DNA from: a bacterium
Lineage (GTDB): Bacteria; SZUA-79; Acidulodesulfobacterales; Acidulodesulfobacteraceae
DNA length: 64,000 bases
Assembly (NCBI GenBank): GCA_021812245.1
Contig: JAKAOK010000005.1
Location: forward strand, 19,662 to 83,661
Direction of reading: 5' to 3'
Under the pieces are notes generated by a model. The model was not told where the DNA came from. It ran no database searches and worked only from the letters and a program-made list of their open reading frames with translations. Below are positions 24,664 to 34,821 of the stretch, one piece after another. Position numbers and translations under genes: made by a program. Position 1 is the first letter of the stretch. The number at the start of each line of letters is the position of its first letter.

Positions 24664-26571
24664 TTAAAAACTCGTATATATGAAGCTCGGCAGTTTGCTT
24701 TTGCCTTTTTTGCCGTTCTTGGTTTTTTTATGCAAAGACGGTTTCCATAAGCCTTTTTGCTCTAAATATTTTTCTACTATCTTTTTGGCAATAACCGCAG
24801 CATTAGCTCCGAGAAATCTGGCGTGCATATCTAATACCACGACGGCTATTTTAGGATCGTCCAAAGGGGCAAATCCGACAAACCATGCGTTATCGCGGTA
24901 TTTTCTCGGTATATATTTTATATCGTAAATAGAATATGTTTTTGAAATAATCTGGGCGGTTCCGGTTTTCCCGCAAAACTTTATGCCTTTTATTCTGGCG
25001 TTTATTGCCGTTCCGTAATTTTTGCTTACGACTTCGCAAAGACCTTTTTTAACGGCGTTAAGGTATTTTTGCTTTATATTTATGCGCCGAACGAATTTAG
25101 GCTTCATTTCTTTTAATATCTTTCCGTTCCAAGATACTATCTTTTTTAACAGAAACGGTCTGTAAAGATTTCCCCCGTTGGCGATAGCGCTGTATGCCAT
25201 TAAAAGCTGAATAGGAGAAACAAGGTCGTAACTCTGTCCTATGATGGCGGAAAGAGTAGAACCTTTATACCACCGGCTGTGATATTTTTGATAAACAAGC
25301 CGCCTTGTCGGTATAAATCCAGGATTTTCGTCGGGAAGGTCTATTCCGGTTTTTTCTCCCAGACCTAATCTGCGGGCGTAATCTGCCAGTTGGTCTATGC
25401 CTATCCTGACACCTATGGAATAAAAATACGTATCGACCGACTCCGCAATCGCTCTGTATAAGTTTACTTTAGAATTTTGATATGGATTCCAGTTATAAAA
25501 TACTGCATCGCCCAGTTTAAAAGTCGGACCGGAATAAATCTTTTCTTTGGGGGTAACCAAATGCAAAGAAAGAGCGGCGATAGATGCAACCGCTTTAAAA
25601 GTCGAACCTGGAGCAAGAGCGTTTTGAATACCTTTGTTCTGTAAAGGATGTTCATCGTTGTTTATAATTGCGTCCCAGTGCTTGCCGCTAATACCCTCCG
25701 AAAAATAAAAAGGATTAAAAGACGGCGTTGATACCATAGCCAGAATTTTTCCGTTGTCGGGATTCACTGCGATTACCGCGCCCTCTCTTTTTTTCATAAG
25801 CTTGTATGCAAGTTTTTGCAGGGAAAAATCAAGCGTGGTATATATATTAGCGCCCATAACCGGCTTTTTAATAACTATATTGCCTATAGGTTCGCCCTTG
25901 GAATTCACCACTATTCTCTTCTCTCCGTCTTTGCCATGCAGATATTTTTGATAGTAATATTCGAGTCCGGTTTCTCCTATAATATCGGATGAGTTGAGAT
26001 AGCCGTATTTTTTTTCTTTTAACTCCGATGAAGATACCGGACCGACGTAGCCGAAAATCTGGGCACCCATTTTTCCGTAAGGATAATGCCTTATGGGAAT
26101 TTTTGCTATAAAAAAGCCTTTCAGAAAGAGCTTGTTTACCTCAAACTTAGACAGTTCTTTAACAGAAATATTGCGGATTAAAATAATAGGTTCGTAGGGG
26201 GGCAAAAATTCTTCTTTTTTTACTTTTTGTAAAATTTTTCTATAGCTTTTATGCATCAAACCCGCAAGAAACTTGAACTCCGTTTTCTTTTTTTTTACCC
26301 GGGACAAAGTAACGGCAATATTAAACGAAGATTCGTTATTTACGAAGATTTTGCCGCCTCTCGAAAGTATATCGCCTCTCGGAGCCGTAAGATACATTAC
26401 TCTTGTGGCATTATCTTTTGCCAGTTTATAATAGTAGCCGCCTTTTACGATCTGCAGATAAAAAAGCCTGACGATTAAGATTAAAAGCAGTATCGTAACG
26501 ATAATCGCAAGTAAATTAATCCTGTTTTTCTGCCCTTTTAATATTCCGTTTTCGTTATATAGCGACGACAT
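24664..26571 (-). CDS. mrdA: Penicillin-binding protein 2 (peptidoglycan transpeptidase)
   Basis: A 635-residue class B PBP with one N-terminal transmembrane segment (about residues 20-40), a pedestal domain with RGDILSRGGKIFV, and a transpeptidase domain. The catalytic serine is in APGSTFKAVAS (SxxK), with SxN-type SVDTY region and KTGTAQ near residue 540. Length is typical of PBP2. Works with RodA and MreBCD in side-wall synthesis. It lies 3 bp downstream of suhB. Confidence 0.96.
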   Translation of the reverse strand: MSSLYNENGILKGQKNRINLLAIIVTILLLILIVRLFYLQIVKGGYYYKLAKDNATRVMYLTAPRGDILSRGGKIFVNNESSFNIAVTLSRVKKKKTEFKFLAGLMHKSYRKILQKVKKEEFLPPYEPIILIRNISVKELSKFEVNKLFLKGFFIAKIPIRHYPYGKMGAQIFGYVGPVSSSELKEKKYGYLNSSDIIGETGLEYYYQKYLHGKDGEKRIVVNSKGEPIGNIVIKKPVMGANIYTTLDFSLQKLAYKLMKKREGAVIAVNPDNGKILAMVSTPSFNPFYFSEGISGKHWDAIINNDEHPLQNKGIQNALAPGSTFKAVASIAALSLHLVTPKEKIYSGPTFKLGDAVFYNWNPYQNSKVNLYRAIAESVDTYFYSIGVRIGIDQLADYARRLGLGEKTGIDLPDENPGFIPTRRLVYQKYHSRWYKGSTLSAIIGQSYDLVSPIQLLMAYSAIANGGNLYRPFLLKKIVSWNGKILKEMKPKFVRRINIKQKYLNAVKKGLCEVVSKNYGTAINARIKGIKFCGKTGTAQIISKTYSIYDIKYIPRKYRDNAWFVGFAPLDDPKIAVVVLDMHARFLGANAAVIAKKIVEKYLEQKGLWKPSLHKKTKNGKKGKSKLPSFIYTSF

Positions 26572-26574
26572 ATT

Positions 26575-27357
26575 TCATTTGCATAAAATTTTCGACATTT
26601 CGTCATGGATTAAACCGTTGGAAGCAAGTATCCTTTTTTTATAAATATCCAGCGGCCTTTTGCAAAAATCAGTGACGATGCCTCCAGCCTCTTTTATTAT
26701 TAAACTTCCCGAAGCCATATCCCATGGATTGAGATTAAGTTCCCAGTATCCGTCGAGAAATCCGGCGGCGGTATAACAGATATCTAAAACCGCCGAGCCG
26801 AGCCGCCTTATGCCTCTCACGTTAATGGAAATATCCCTGAAATGGTCAAAATTATTATCAGGATTAATTTTTTTATCGTACGGAAAACCGGTTGAAAGCA
26901 GGCTCCTCTCGAACGCCGCCGTTTTAGAAACGTTAATTTTTTTGCCGTTTAAATATGCCCCGCCGTTTTTAACGGCATAAAACATCTCTTTTAAAACCGG
27001 ATTATACGCGCATCCCATAATTATTTCGGAATCTTTTTCCAACGCCGCCGAAAAACAAAAAATAGGAAGTCCATGGGCATAATTCGTCGTGCCGTCAAGC
27101 GGATCTATAATCCATTTGAATTTGGAATTATTAGAAATATTAAGGTTATCTTCTTCGGCAAGAATAGAATGGGAAGGAAACGCTCTTTTAATGCTCAGGA
27201 CGGCATAATTCTGGGAAGCCGCATCCGCTTCCGTAACTATATCGACCGGACCCTTATATTTTACGGTATGGGTTTTTCTGAAAGTTTTAGAAATAATTTT
27301 TCCGCAGTCTTTAGCAAGTCCGACCGCAAAATCTAAATAATTTTGTAAATCTTCCAT
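26575..27357 (-). CDS. suhB: Inositol monophosphatase family protein (SuhB-like)
   Basis: I place the start at the ATG at 27357 (MEDLQNYLDFAVGLAKDCG), preceded by AAGAAG, giving 260 residues, the usual family size. The open frame continues upstream to 27516, but that part is translation of a dispersed repeat. Motifs: EEDN (metal ligands), WIIDPLDGTTNYAHGLP and, late, NPWDMASGSLIIKEAGG, all diagnostic of Mg-dependent inositol monophosphatases. SuhB also acts in rRNA transcription in some species. It sits directly upstream of mrdA-rodA. Confidence 0.9.
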   Translation of the reverse strand: MEDLQNYLDFAVGLAKDCGKIISKTFRKTHTVKYKGPVDIVTEADAASQNYAVLSIKRAFPSHSILAEEDNLNISNNSKFKWIIDPLDGTTNYAHGLPIFCFSAALEKDSEIIMGCAYNPVLKEMFYAVKNGGAYLNGKKINVSKTAAFERSLLSTGFPYDKKINPDNNFDHFRDISINVRGIRRLGSAVLDICYTAAGFLDGYWELNLNPWDMASGSLIIKEAGGIVTDFCKRPLDIYKKRILASNGLIHDEMSKILCK

Positions 27358-27395
27358 ATTTAACTTCTTTACCATTAATTTTTCAATAATAGCGT

Positions 27396-27572
27396 CCGTC
27401 ATTGCTAGCATATCTTTGACTGCGTTTATAAAACCAACGGTTTTATGCAGGCAAAGATGGGACGGATGAAGTCCGGCGCAGCTAACTCCAGCGCAACTAA
27501 CCAATCTGCCCGTCATAAAACCTTTTTGCTCTTTACTTTTATGAGATTGCTTCGTCGCTGACGCTCCTCGTA
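27396..27572. repeat. CATTGCTAGC-type repeat upstream of suhB
   Basis: Shares long stretches with 23359-23539, such as ATCTTTGACTGCGTTTATAA and GGCAAAGATGGGACGGATGA, and ends near TTGCTTCGTCGCTGACGCTC. It creates the false N-terminal extension of suhB. Confidence 0.75.
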
Positions 27573-27598
27573 ATTATACACTATTTTGTCAAATAAAA

Positions 27599-28645
27599 TT
27601 AATAGGGATGAAACGCCGATAAAGCATTTCTGTTGATTTTAACGTTTGATTTAGACTCTAAATAATCAACGTAATCATCGAGAAATTCCTGCTCTTTCTG
27701 AAAACCGTAAAGCTCTTTTTCTTTCAATAATGCTTCTCCGCCACCCTTAGTCTTTGGATTAGAAACATATTCGGGAAAATAAACCTTTAATATTTTAATT
27801 GCGGCATACCCCGATTTTACAGGGAAAACCGCCGCTACGACCTCGCCTTGCCCTGTAGAAAATATCGATTTCAAGATGCTTCCGCTCATAGAATATTTTT
27901 TGAAATAAGGCGATTTTACCAGATTTATCTCCGAAAAAAGAGGAATTTCCTGCACCGCTCCTCCGTATTTTTTTGCCTGTACGCTAAAGTCTTTATTATA
28001 CAACACCGCTTTCTTTAGAAAATCGTCCGCCCCGTTTTTTGAGCCAAAAGCGGCTATTTCAAAAGAAACGGATTTATTTTTAATTTTATAGTCGTTTAAA
28101 AATTGAATGTCGGCTACGCTGAAAGATTCGGCTATTATTCTTCTAATATAAGTTCTCGCTATTTCGGCTTTATATTTTTTTTCAAAACTTGCGGGAGTGG
28201 TATGGTTGGCAAGCAGAACGTCTTTAAATAATCTGCCGCTGAACTTTCCGCCTTTTTGGAACTCCTGAAAAGACGCGATATTACGCGCTATAAATCCGTT
28301 GGAAACATTTATTCCGAATACGTCTTTTCTCGATTCCAAAACTCTGTCGGCAATCAATGAGGAGAGAGCGGAACCGGTTAAATCCAGTTCGCTTAATTCC
28401 TTTTGCGTTAATTTTTTTCCGTAAAGTTTCTCGTATTCATTTTCGAGCTTTCCGTAATACCTGCTTAACTCGTTTAGCGATATTCCCTTTCCGGCTACCG
28501 TGGCGGCATCCTGAGGCGAAACGCCCCTTCCGACGCCCATGATATATGGAAGAAAACTAAAGCCGACGATAAATAAAAGTCCTACGAGTACGGTAATAAT
28601 TTTACCGGCGGTATGGGCATAAAATCTTCTTAAAAAATCAAGCAT
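27599..28645 (-). CDS. SurA-N/PpiD-like membrane-anchored periplasmic folding protein
   Basis: A 348-residue protein. The N-terminus (MLDFLRRFYAHTAGKIITVL..., one membrane segment at about residues 13-35) matches PpiD-type chaperones, and the following region AATVAGKGISLNELSRYY resembles the SurA N-terminal domain. I cannot see a clear parvulin catalytic domain; the C-terminal half (AVFPVKSGYAAIKILKVYFP) could be a degenerate one. Likely helps fold exported proteins at the periplasmic face. It is flanked by repeats on both sides, between mreD and suhB. Confidence 0.7.
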   Translation of the reverse strand: MLDFLRRFYAHTAGKIITVLVGLLFIVGFSFLPYIMGVGRGVSPQDAATVAGKGISLNELSRYYGKLENEYEKLYGKKLTQKELSELDLTGSALSSLIADRVLESRKDVFGINVSNGFIARNIASFQEFQKGGKFSGRLFKDVLLANHTTPASFEKKYKAEIARTYIRRIIAESFSVADIQFLNDYKIKNKSVSFEIAAFGSKNGADDFLKKAVLYNKDFSVQAKKYGGAVQEIPLFSEINLVKSPYFKKYSMSGSILKSIFSTGQGEVVAAVFPVKSGYAAIKILKVYFPEYVSNPKTKGGGEALLKEKELYGFQKEQEFLDDYVDYLESKSNVKINRNALSAFHPY

Positions 28646-28738
28646 AATTGTTTAAAGCTCCTTAAAGAATTTTAATATTTTATTTCTATTGCATTATATT
28701 TTATATTCAGGCTGAAATTTATGCAAATATTTTCTTCT

Positions 28739-28968
28739 ACCCAAATCCCGATTTAGAAAATATTTATAAGTTCTAATACTAAATAACACTGGATTCCCGC
28801 TTTCGCGGGAATGACACCCGTTGGGTGAAATCTTAAATTCCGGAATTGTCATTCCCGTCTGCATCAAAGACATGCTTTGATAAACGCAGACGGGAATATC
28901 TGCGTAGGCAGGAAACGAAGTACAGCGAAGCTCATCCAGAAAATAAATTTCTAAATCGGGATTTGGGT
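28739..28968. mobile_element. MITE-like element, full copy (mreD-PpiD gap)
   Basis: Ends CCCAAATCCCGATTTAGAAA and TTTCTAAATCGGGATTTGGG are a 20-bp perfect inverted repeat. The interior is nearly the reverse complement of the element at 22599-22827. It ends 6 bp from the mreD stop. Confidence 0.85.
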
Positions 28969-28974
28969 TCTAAT

Positions 28975-29517
28975 TTATAAATATATTAATTTATTCTTTT
29001 TTAGAAAATTTTTATATCCTACTTTTTTAAACAAGAAAAATACTGCGGGGGCAAAAAGAGCCGTCGAAACGGATACCGGGAAACCGTAGAAAAGGATAAA
29101 ATTCCAGTATAAAAAATGCATGCCGTAGCAATAAAAAACTATCAAGAAAAGCGTAAGATAATAAACCCATGAGGCGATAAACACCGTCAGTATCTCGGTC
29201 GCCGCATTATCGTAAGGAATTTTGCGCCATAAAATATATGAAACTACATAAGATACCGTTCCTATGAATCCGAAAACGGCTGGATTTAAAGGCGTCATAG
29301 AACCGTATATATAAAATAATATATAAGACGTAAACCATCCCGGATATATGTCTAAATATGCCGATATATATGCTAAACCGGCTATGGCAAGATTGGGAAA
29401 GACATATAAACCGCCGGAACTAAAATTATCGTTAAAAATGAGGGATAGCGTCATTAAAAACAAAAATAAACATATTATGTAAATATATTTGTAAAGATTA
29501 TTTCTCGACGAGGACAT
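28975..29517 (-). CDS. mreD: Rod shape-determining protein MreD
   Basis: A 180-residue hydrophobic protein with five or six membrane segments and no soluble domain, in the position of MreD directly after mreC, whose end it overlaps by 20 bp. MreD sequences are poorly conserved, so the call rests on size, topology and gene order. Confidence 0.85.
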   Translation of the reverse strand: MSSSRNNLYKYIYIICLFLFLMTLSLIFNDNFSSGGLYVFPNLAIAGLAYISAYLDIYPGWFTSYILFYIYGSMTPLNPAVFGFIGTVSYVVSYILWRKIPYDNAATEILTVFIASWVYYLTLFLIVFYCYGMHFLYWNFILFYGFPVSVSTALFAPAVFFLFKKVGYKNFLKKNKLIYL

Positions 29518-30322
29518 ATTTGCCGTTAAATAAATTTTTATATGGAATTATGGTTATCCGTTGAAATATGTTATAGCTCTTTTTCTTTATCAGGATTATC
29601 CTGCCTACGTATATGCCGGGGGTAAAAACGCCTCCGAGGCCGGACGTCAAAATTTTGTCCCCTTTATTGACCTTTTTGGAATTAAATACAAATCTCATTT
29701 TAAGATAACCGTTGCCTATTCCCTGCGCTATGCCCATAGTTCCGGTATCCGCATCTATTACGGAAAAAACGCATTTTGGATTGGTAATCGGAATTACTCT
29801 GGAACGGCTGCGCCCTGCATAAACGACGCGCCCTACCACTCCGTCGTAAGAAATAACGCCGTCTCCGTTTTTAATTCCGTCTTTTGTGCCTTTATTTATA
29901 TAGAGGCTGTAAAACCAGCCTTCTATCCCGTGAAACAGAACGGCGGCGGGAACTGTTTTTTTGTCTATAGAGTTTTTTAAAAACAGGAGGGTTTTTAAAC
30001 TCCTGTTTTCTATGCTGTAGTCCCTATAAAGGTTCAGCTTAAATTTTATCTTTTTTAATTCCGACTTAAGCTTTTTGTTTTGCTCTTTAACGGATAAGAC
30101 GTCGATATAATTTTTATAAAGCTTTTCGGAAATACCGACGGGATAATCTACGGCTTTATATATTGAATATACGGAATCGCTTATAAAATCAGAAAATAAA
30201 CCGCCGAATTTAATTCCGTTTAAAGAAAGTATATAAATCGAAGCCGATATTATTATAATTACCAGAAGAACTAAGGCGTCCTTGTGTTTTTTTAGCTTTA
30301 ATCTTTTAATAAATTTTCCCAC
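29498..30322 (-). CDS. mreC: Rod shape-determining protein MreC
   Basis: A 274-residue protein with one N-terminal membrane segment (about residues 17-35), a coiled coil (SVKEQNKKLKSELKKIKFKL, about residues 75-95), then the beta-rich periplasmic MreC domain with NKGTKDGIKNGDGVISYDGVVGRVVYAG. It scaffolds the elongasome in the periplasm. The gene lies 33 bp after mreB. Confidence 0.95.
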   Translation of the reverse strand: MGKFIKRLKLKKHKDALVLLVIIIISASIYILSLNGIKFGGLFSDFISDSVYSIYKAVDYPVGISEKLYKNYIDVLSVKEQNKKLKSELKKIKFKLNLYRDYSIENRSLKTLLFLKNSIDKKTVPAAVLFHGIEGWFYSLYINKGTKDGIKNGDGVISYDGVVGRVVYAGRSRSRVIPITNPKCVFSVIDADTGTMGIAQGIGNGYLKMRFVFNSKKVNKGDKILTSGLGGVFTPGIYVGRIILIKKKSYNIFQRITIIPYKNLFNGKYVLVEK

Positions 30323-30355
30323 AACGATTAATGGTTACAATTACCGATTATCCGA

Positions 30356-31414
<1,059 letters not shown>

Positions 31415-31423
31415 TCATTCTAA

Positions 31424-31494
31424 CCTTAATTTTGCAATAGAAATTTATTTTCATATAAAAGAAACATTTAAATATTTCTATTGCAAAATTAAGG
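31424..31494. mobile_element. 71-bp inverted-repeat element upstream of mreB
   Basis: Perfect 21-bp terminal inverted repeats starting CCTTAATTTTGCAATAGAAA, with a 29-bp centre. The end pattern resembles the larger MITE-like family, and the centre TCATATAAAAGAAACAT recurs at 33193-33210. It lies 30 bp ahead of the mreB start. Confidence 0.8.
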
Positions 31495-31571
31495 TCTAAA
31501 TAAAAACGGGTATTGCGACAAATATAAATGTTATAACATATTAATTATTTTAGCAACTAAAACTTTAATCC

Positions 31572-31778
31572 CCTAATCCCGATTTAGGAATTTATTTTCT
31601 GGCATTTCCATCCGTATCAAAGACATGCTTCGATAAACACGGATGGAAATATCGCTTTCGCGGGAATGACAATATGGGGATTTAAGATTTCACCCAACGG
31701 GTGTCATTCCCGCGAAAGCGGGAATCCATTGTTATTCAGTATTAGAACTTATAAATATTTTCTAAATCGGGATTAGGG
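31572..31778. mobile_element. MITE-like element (mreB-YhaM gap, first)
   Basis: Ends CCTAATCCCGATTTAGGAAT and TTTTCTAAATCGGGATTAGG. The interior has ATCCGTATCAAAGACATGC and the CATTCCCGCGAAAGCGGGAAT hairpin. It is followed at once by a second element. The roughly 600-bp gap between mreB and the exoribonuclease gene holds only such elements. Confidence 0.8.
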
Positions 31779-31783
31779 TTAAT

Positions 31784-31975
31784 CCCCAACCCCGATCTAT
31801 AAATTTTTAATATATGAATTACCTGGATTACTTAATAACGTCATTGCGAGCATATCTTTGACTGCATAAAACCGTTGGTTTTATAAACGCAGTCAAAGAT
31901 ATGCTCGCAATGACGGGTTCTTGGAATGACGGGTTCTCGCAATTTCTTTAAATAGCTTCTAAACCGGGATTTGGG
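31784..31975. mobile_element. MITE-like element (mreB-YhaM gap, second) with 27-bp-arm palindrome
   Basis: Starts CCCCAACCCCGATCTATAAA and ends AAACCGGGATTTGGG. Inside is a perfect 27-bp inverted repeat (31839-31865 and 31889-31915) starting CGTCATTGCGAGCATATC. Confidence 0.8.
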
Positions 31976-32001
31976 TTAATTCCTCGTCACGCAGTTTAAC
32001 T

Positions 32002-32985
32002 TCAGTCCTCCGCCGCGCCTGCGAAAAATATTTTAGAATTAAGCATATATCTGTCTAACGGTTTTGAATACTGGCTCCATTGGGCGTTGTTATTATCCAT
32101 AAAATCGGCAAACTGGTTTTCTTTTGAATCCATATTGTCTATATAATGCAGAAGAAAAGCCTCCAGCGTCTTAGGTCTTTTAGGGGAGCCGTATTCCAAC
32201 TCTCCGTGATGCGATATTATAGAATGGAGCAGGAGCAATTTTAAATTTTCGGGGAAACCCGGTATTTCGGCTATTTTTTTATTTACGGCATCTGCGCCGA
32301 GAACTATATGTCCGAGAAGCCTTCCTTCATCCGAATATTCCGTAACGTTGTTTTTAACTCTCAGCTCTTCGGTTTTTCCCGCATCGTGAAGAAATATCGA
32401 AGCCAAAAGAATATCTTTTATTACATACCGCATGTAGTGTTCGGAAAGAAAAACTCCTATTTTTATCATGCTGAGCGTGTGTTCGAGTAATCCGCCTACA
32501 TATGCATGGTGGATTGATTTTGCGGCGGGCAGAGTTTTTAACAGTTTTATATAATTTTCGTCCCCAAAAAATTTGTCAGTAAGTTTTATGATATATTCAT
32601 CGGTCAAGTTTTCTTTTAAAATAGATTTAAGTTCTTGAAACATCGATTCAATATCATTTCTGGAAGATTTGAGGAACAACGCCATTGCTTCCGCATCAAG
32701 CAGGTCGTGCCCGACTTTTTCTATTTCCGAGATGCCGAGCTGTAATTCGTTCTGGAATACCGAGGTTTTAGATTTTACTCTGACGATGTCTCCGATATCG
32801 AACAGAGGAGCTAATTTTTCTGCGTTATCCCATATATAGCCCTTAATTTCCCCCGTTTTATCGGATAATTTCAAATAAACATAAGGTTTTCCGGTTTTTC
32901 CGGTAGCCTGCGATTTGCTTTTAACGAGAAATATCGAATCTACTTTTTGATTTTCCTTTATATCCGAAACTAAAATTTTTTCCAT
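32002..32985 (-). CDS. YhaM-like 3'-5' exoribonuclease (OB-fold plus HD domain)
   Basis: A 327-residue protein with an N-terminal OB-fold (about residues 1-95, YVYLKLSDKTGEIKGYIWDN) and an HD phosphohydrolase domain: HHAYVGGLLEHTLSM, LHDAGKTEELRV and SIISHHGELEYGSPK. This matches the YhaM family, which trims RNA or single-stranded DNA from the 3' end. Repeats flank it on both sides, so it is probably transcribed alone. Confidence 0.88.
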   Translation of the reverse strand: MEKILVSDIKENQKVDSIFLVKSKSQATGKTGKPYVYLKLSDKTGEIKGYIWDNAEKLAPLFDIGDIVRVKSKTSVFQNELQLGISEIEKVGHDLLDAEAMALFLKSSRNDIESMFQELKSILKENLTDEYIIKLTDKFFGDENYIKLLKTLPAAKSIHHAYVGGLLEHTLSMIKIGVFLSEHYMRYVIKDILLASIFLHDAGKTEELRVKNNVTEYSDEGRLLGHIVLGADAVNKKIAEIPGFPENLKLLLLHSIISHHGELEYGSPKRPKTLEAFLLHYIDNMDSKENQFADFMDNNNAQWSQYSKPLDRYMLNSKIFFAGAAED

Positions 32986-33052
32986 ATATGTTTTTTCCTA
33001 TCGGTTTATATTAGCAAAACGGGGTTGAAAAATCAAACGGAATTACTATGGT

Positions 33053-33236
33053 CCAAATCCCGATTTAGAAAATATTTATAAGTTCTAATGCTGAATAACA
33101 CTGGATTCCTGCTTTCGCAGGAATGACTATTCGGGAATTGAGGTTTTAACCCAAAGGGTGTCATTCCTGCGAAAGCAGGAATCCAGAATTTACATATAAA
33201 AGAAACATCTAAATATTTTCTAATGCAGGATTAAGG
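33053..33236. mobile_element. MITE-like element (YhaM-TatD gap, first)
   Basis: Left end CCAAATCCCGATTTAGAAAA; interior hairpins TTCCTGCTTTCGCAGGAA and TTCCTGCGAAAGCAGGAA. The right end (TCTAATGCAGGATTAAGG) resembles the mreB-upstream element instead, so this copy looks like a hybrid. Confidence 0.7.
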
Positions 33237-33245
33237 TACATGGTT

Positions 33246-33365
33246 CGAATCCCGATTTATAAATTTTTAATATATGAATTATCTGGATTACTTAATTCCG
33301 TCATTGCTGCGCTCGCAATGACGGAATATTAGAATTTATTAAATATTTTCTAAATCGGGATTAGG
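33246..33365. mobile_element. MITE-like element (YhaM-TatD gap, second)
   Basis: CGAATCCCGATTTATAAATT to TTTTCTAAATCGGGATTAGG, with GTCATTGCTGCGCTCGCAAT inside. It is a short version of the family and is separated from the previous one by only 9 bp. Confidence 0.7.
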
Positions 33366-33376
33366 TACCTGAGGGA

Positions 33377-34819
33377 TTATCCTACATCGTTATAATACCT
33401 CAACTTAAAATCGACTCCGAGGTTTTTTGCAAGCTCTTCTATATAGGCAATATCGACGTCCGGCAAATCTATTGCCGTAACGGCAACGTTTTTTATGTGC
33501 TTTTTAGATTCCTTGACAAACTCGAGAACCGAAGCATAGGCATCTATTCCTTTGACGGTGAGCTGCGGACCGCAAATAACATTATACAGAGCGCTATTCT
33601 GGGCATTAAGACTTATGCTTACGCTGTCTATAAGCCCTTCAAGCTCGGCGGCTATATTGCGTCCGTAAACGGCATTAGCAAGCCCGTCGGTATCGAGCCG
33701 GACTTTTATATCGCCCGCGATATTTTTTACGGCTTTAGCGGCTTCTTTAAGAATTTCTATCCTTAAGGTCGGCTCCCCCAGTCCGCAAAATACGATTTCG
33801 TTAAAATTATAATAGCGGAAAACGGATGAGACTACTTCGCCTGCCGACGGCTCTTTTTTCAATTCGAGATTATACCCTTTTACGCAAAAATTAGTTTTGC
33901 CGCCCTGATATTTAGGACAGAACGTGCATCTGTTAGTGCATTTGTTAGTAAGGTTTACGTAAACCGAATTTCTAATTTTATAAGCGACCGCAGGGTAAAA
34001 ACCGCCGACGCCTTCCAGCGAAAAAAGGTTAACTGTATTTTGGACGGTTAAATAGTCTAATTTTTCCCTTTCGACGCCTTTTTCTCCCGCTGCCGCTTCA
34101 AGAACAAAGCTAACGTACGACGGTTCGCTCCTTTTCCCTCTGAAGGATTGCGGGGCAAGATATGGACTGTCGGTTTCTATGAGTATCTTTTCGTCTGGAA
34201 TTTCTCTAAGCGCAGCCCTTAATCCATCATTTTTTTTATACGTTATGTTTCCCGAAAAAGATATAAAAAAGCCCATTTTTAAAAATTCGTCCGCTATTCC
34301 CCGTTCGGCGGATGAAAAACAATGGATAACGCCGCCGAAAAAACTGTCGGGATTTTTTACGTATTCTTTTAAAATATCTACTGCGTCTTCGTAGGCGTCT
34401 CTTACGTGAACTATGACCGGAAGCCTGTTTGCCGAGGCAAGCCTAAGCTGAAACTTAAATAATTCTTTCTGTTTAATTTTAATTTTTTCAAAATCTTCTT
34501 TTGAAATGCCGGGTAAAAAATAATCTAACCCGATTTCTCCTACCGCAACAATCTTTTTTTTATTTTTTGAATAATATTTTTCGAACAGTTCCGATATGCC
34601 TTCAAGGTCTTTATAAGGGCTTTTAGGATGGACTCCGAGGGTGGTATAAATATTATCGTGCAAACCGGCTATCCCGATAGTTTTTTCAATCCTTTCGTTT
34701 TGGGCTAAAGAACCGATTGAAACGGCATGCGTCACGCCGTTTTCCGACATTCTCGCAAGAACGTCTTTAAGGTCGGAATCGAACTCCGGCATTTCAAGAT
34801 GGCAGTGTGAATCAATCAT
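33377..34819 (-). CDS. TatD-family metal-dependent hydrolase fused to a radical SAM domain
   Basis: A 480-residue fusion. Residues 1-265 are a TatD hydrolase: MIDSHCHLEM (metal ligands), GVHPKSPYK, VAVGEIGLDYFL, VIVHVRDA and LIETDSPYLAPQSFRGK. Residues 285-480 are a radical SAM domain with C-x3-C-x2-C (C294, C298, C301) and VFCGLGEPTLR. A stand-alone radical SAM protein is known beside tatD in other bacteria (the TatD-associated radical SAM family); here both are one polypeptide. TatD acts as a DNase or deacylase; the reaction of the radical SAM half is not known. It follows metG by 2 bp. Confidence 0.9.
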   Translation of the reverse strand: MIDSHCHLEMPEFDSDLKDVLARMSENGVTHAVSIGSLAQNERIEKTIGIAGLHDNIYTTLGVHPKSPYKDLEGISELFEKYYSKNKKKIVAVGEIGLDYFLPGISKEDFEKIKIKQKELFKFQLRLASANRLPVIVHVRDAYEDAVDILKEYVKNPDSFFGGVIHCFSSAERGIADEFLKMGFFISFSGNITYKKNDGLRAALREIPDEKILIETDSPYLAPQSFRGKRSEPSYVSFVLEAAAGEKGVEREKLDYLTVQNTVNLFSLEGVGGFYPAVAYKIRNSVYVNLTNKCTNRCTFCPKYQGGKTNFCVKGYNLELKKEPSAGEVVSSVFRYYNFNEIVFCGLGEPTLRIEILKEAAKAVKNIAGDIKVRLDTDGLANAVYGRNIAAELEGLIDSVSISLNAQNSALYNVICGPQLTVKGIDAYASVLEFVKESKKHIKNVAVTAIDLPDVDIAYIEELAKNLGVDFKLRYYNDVG

Positions 34820-34821
34820 TT

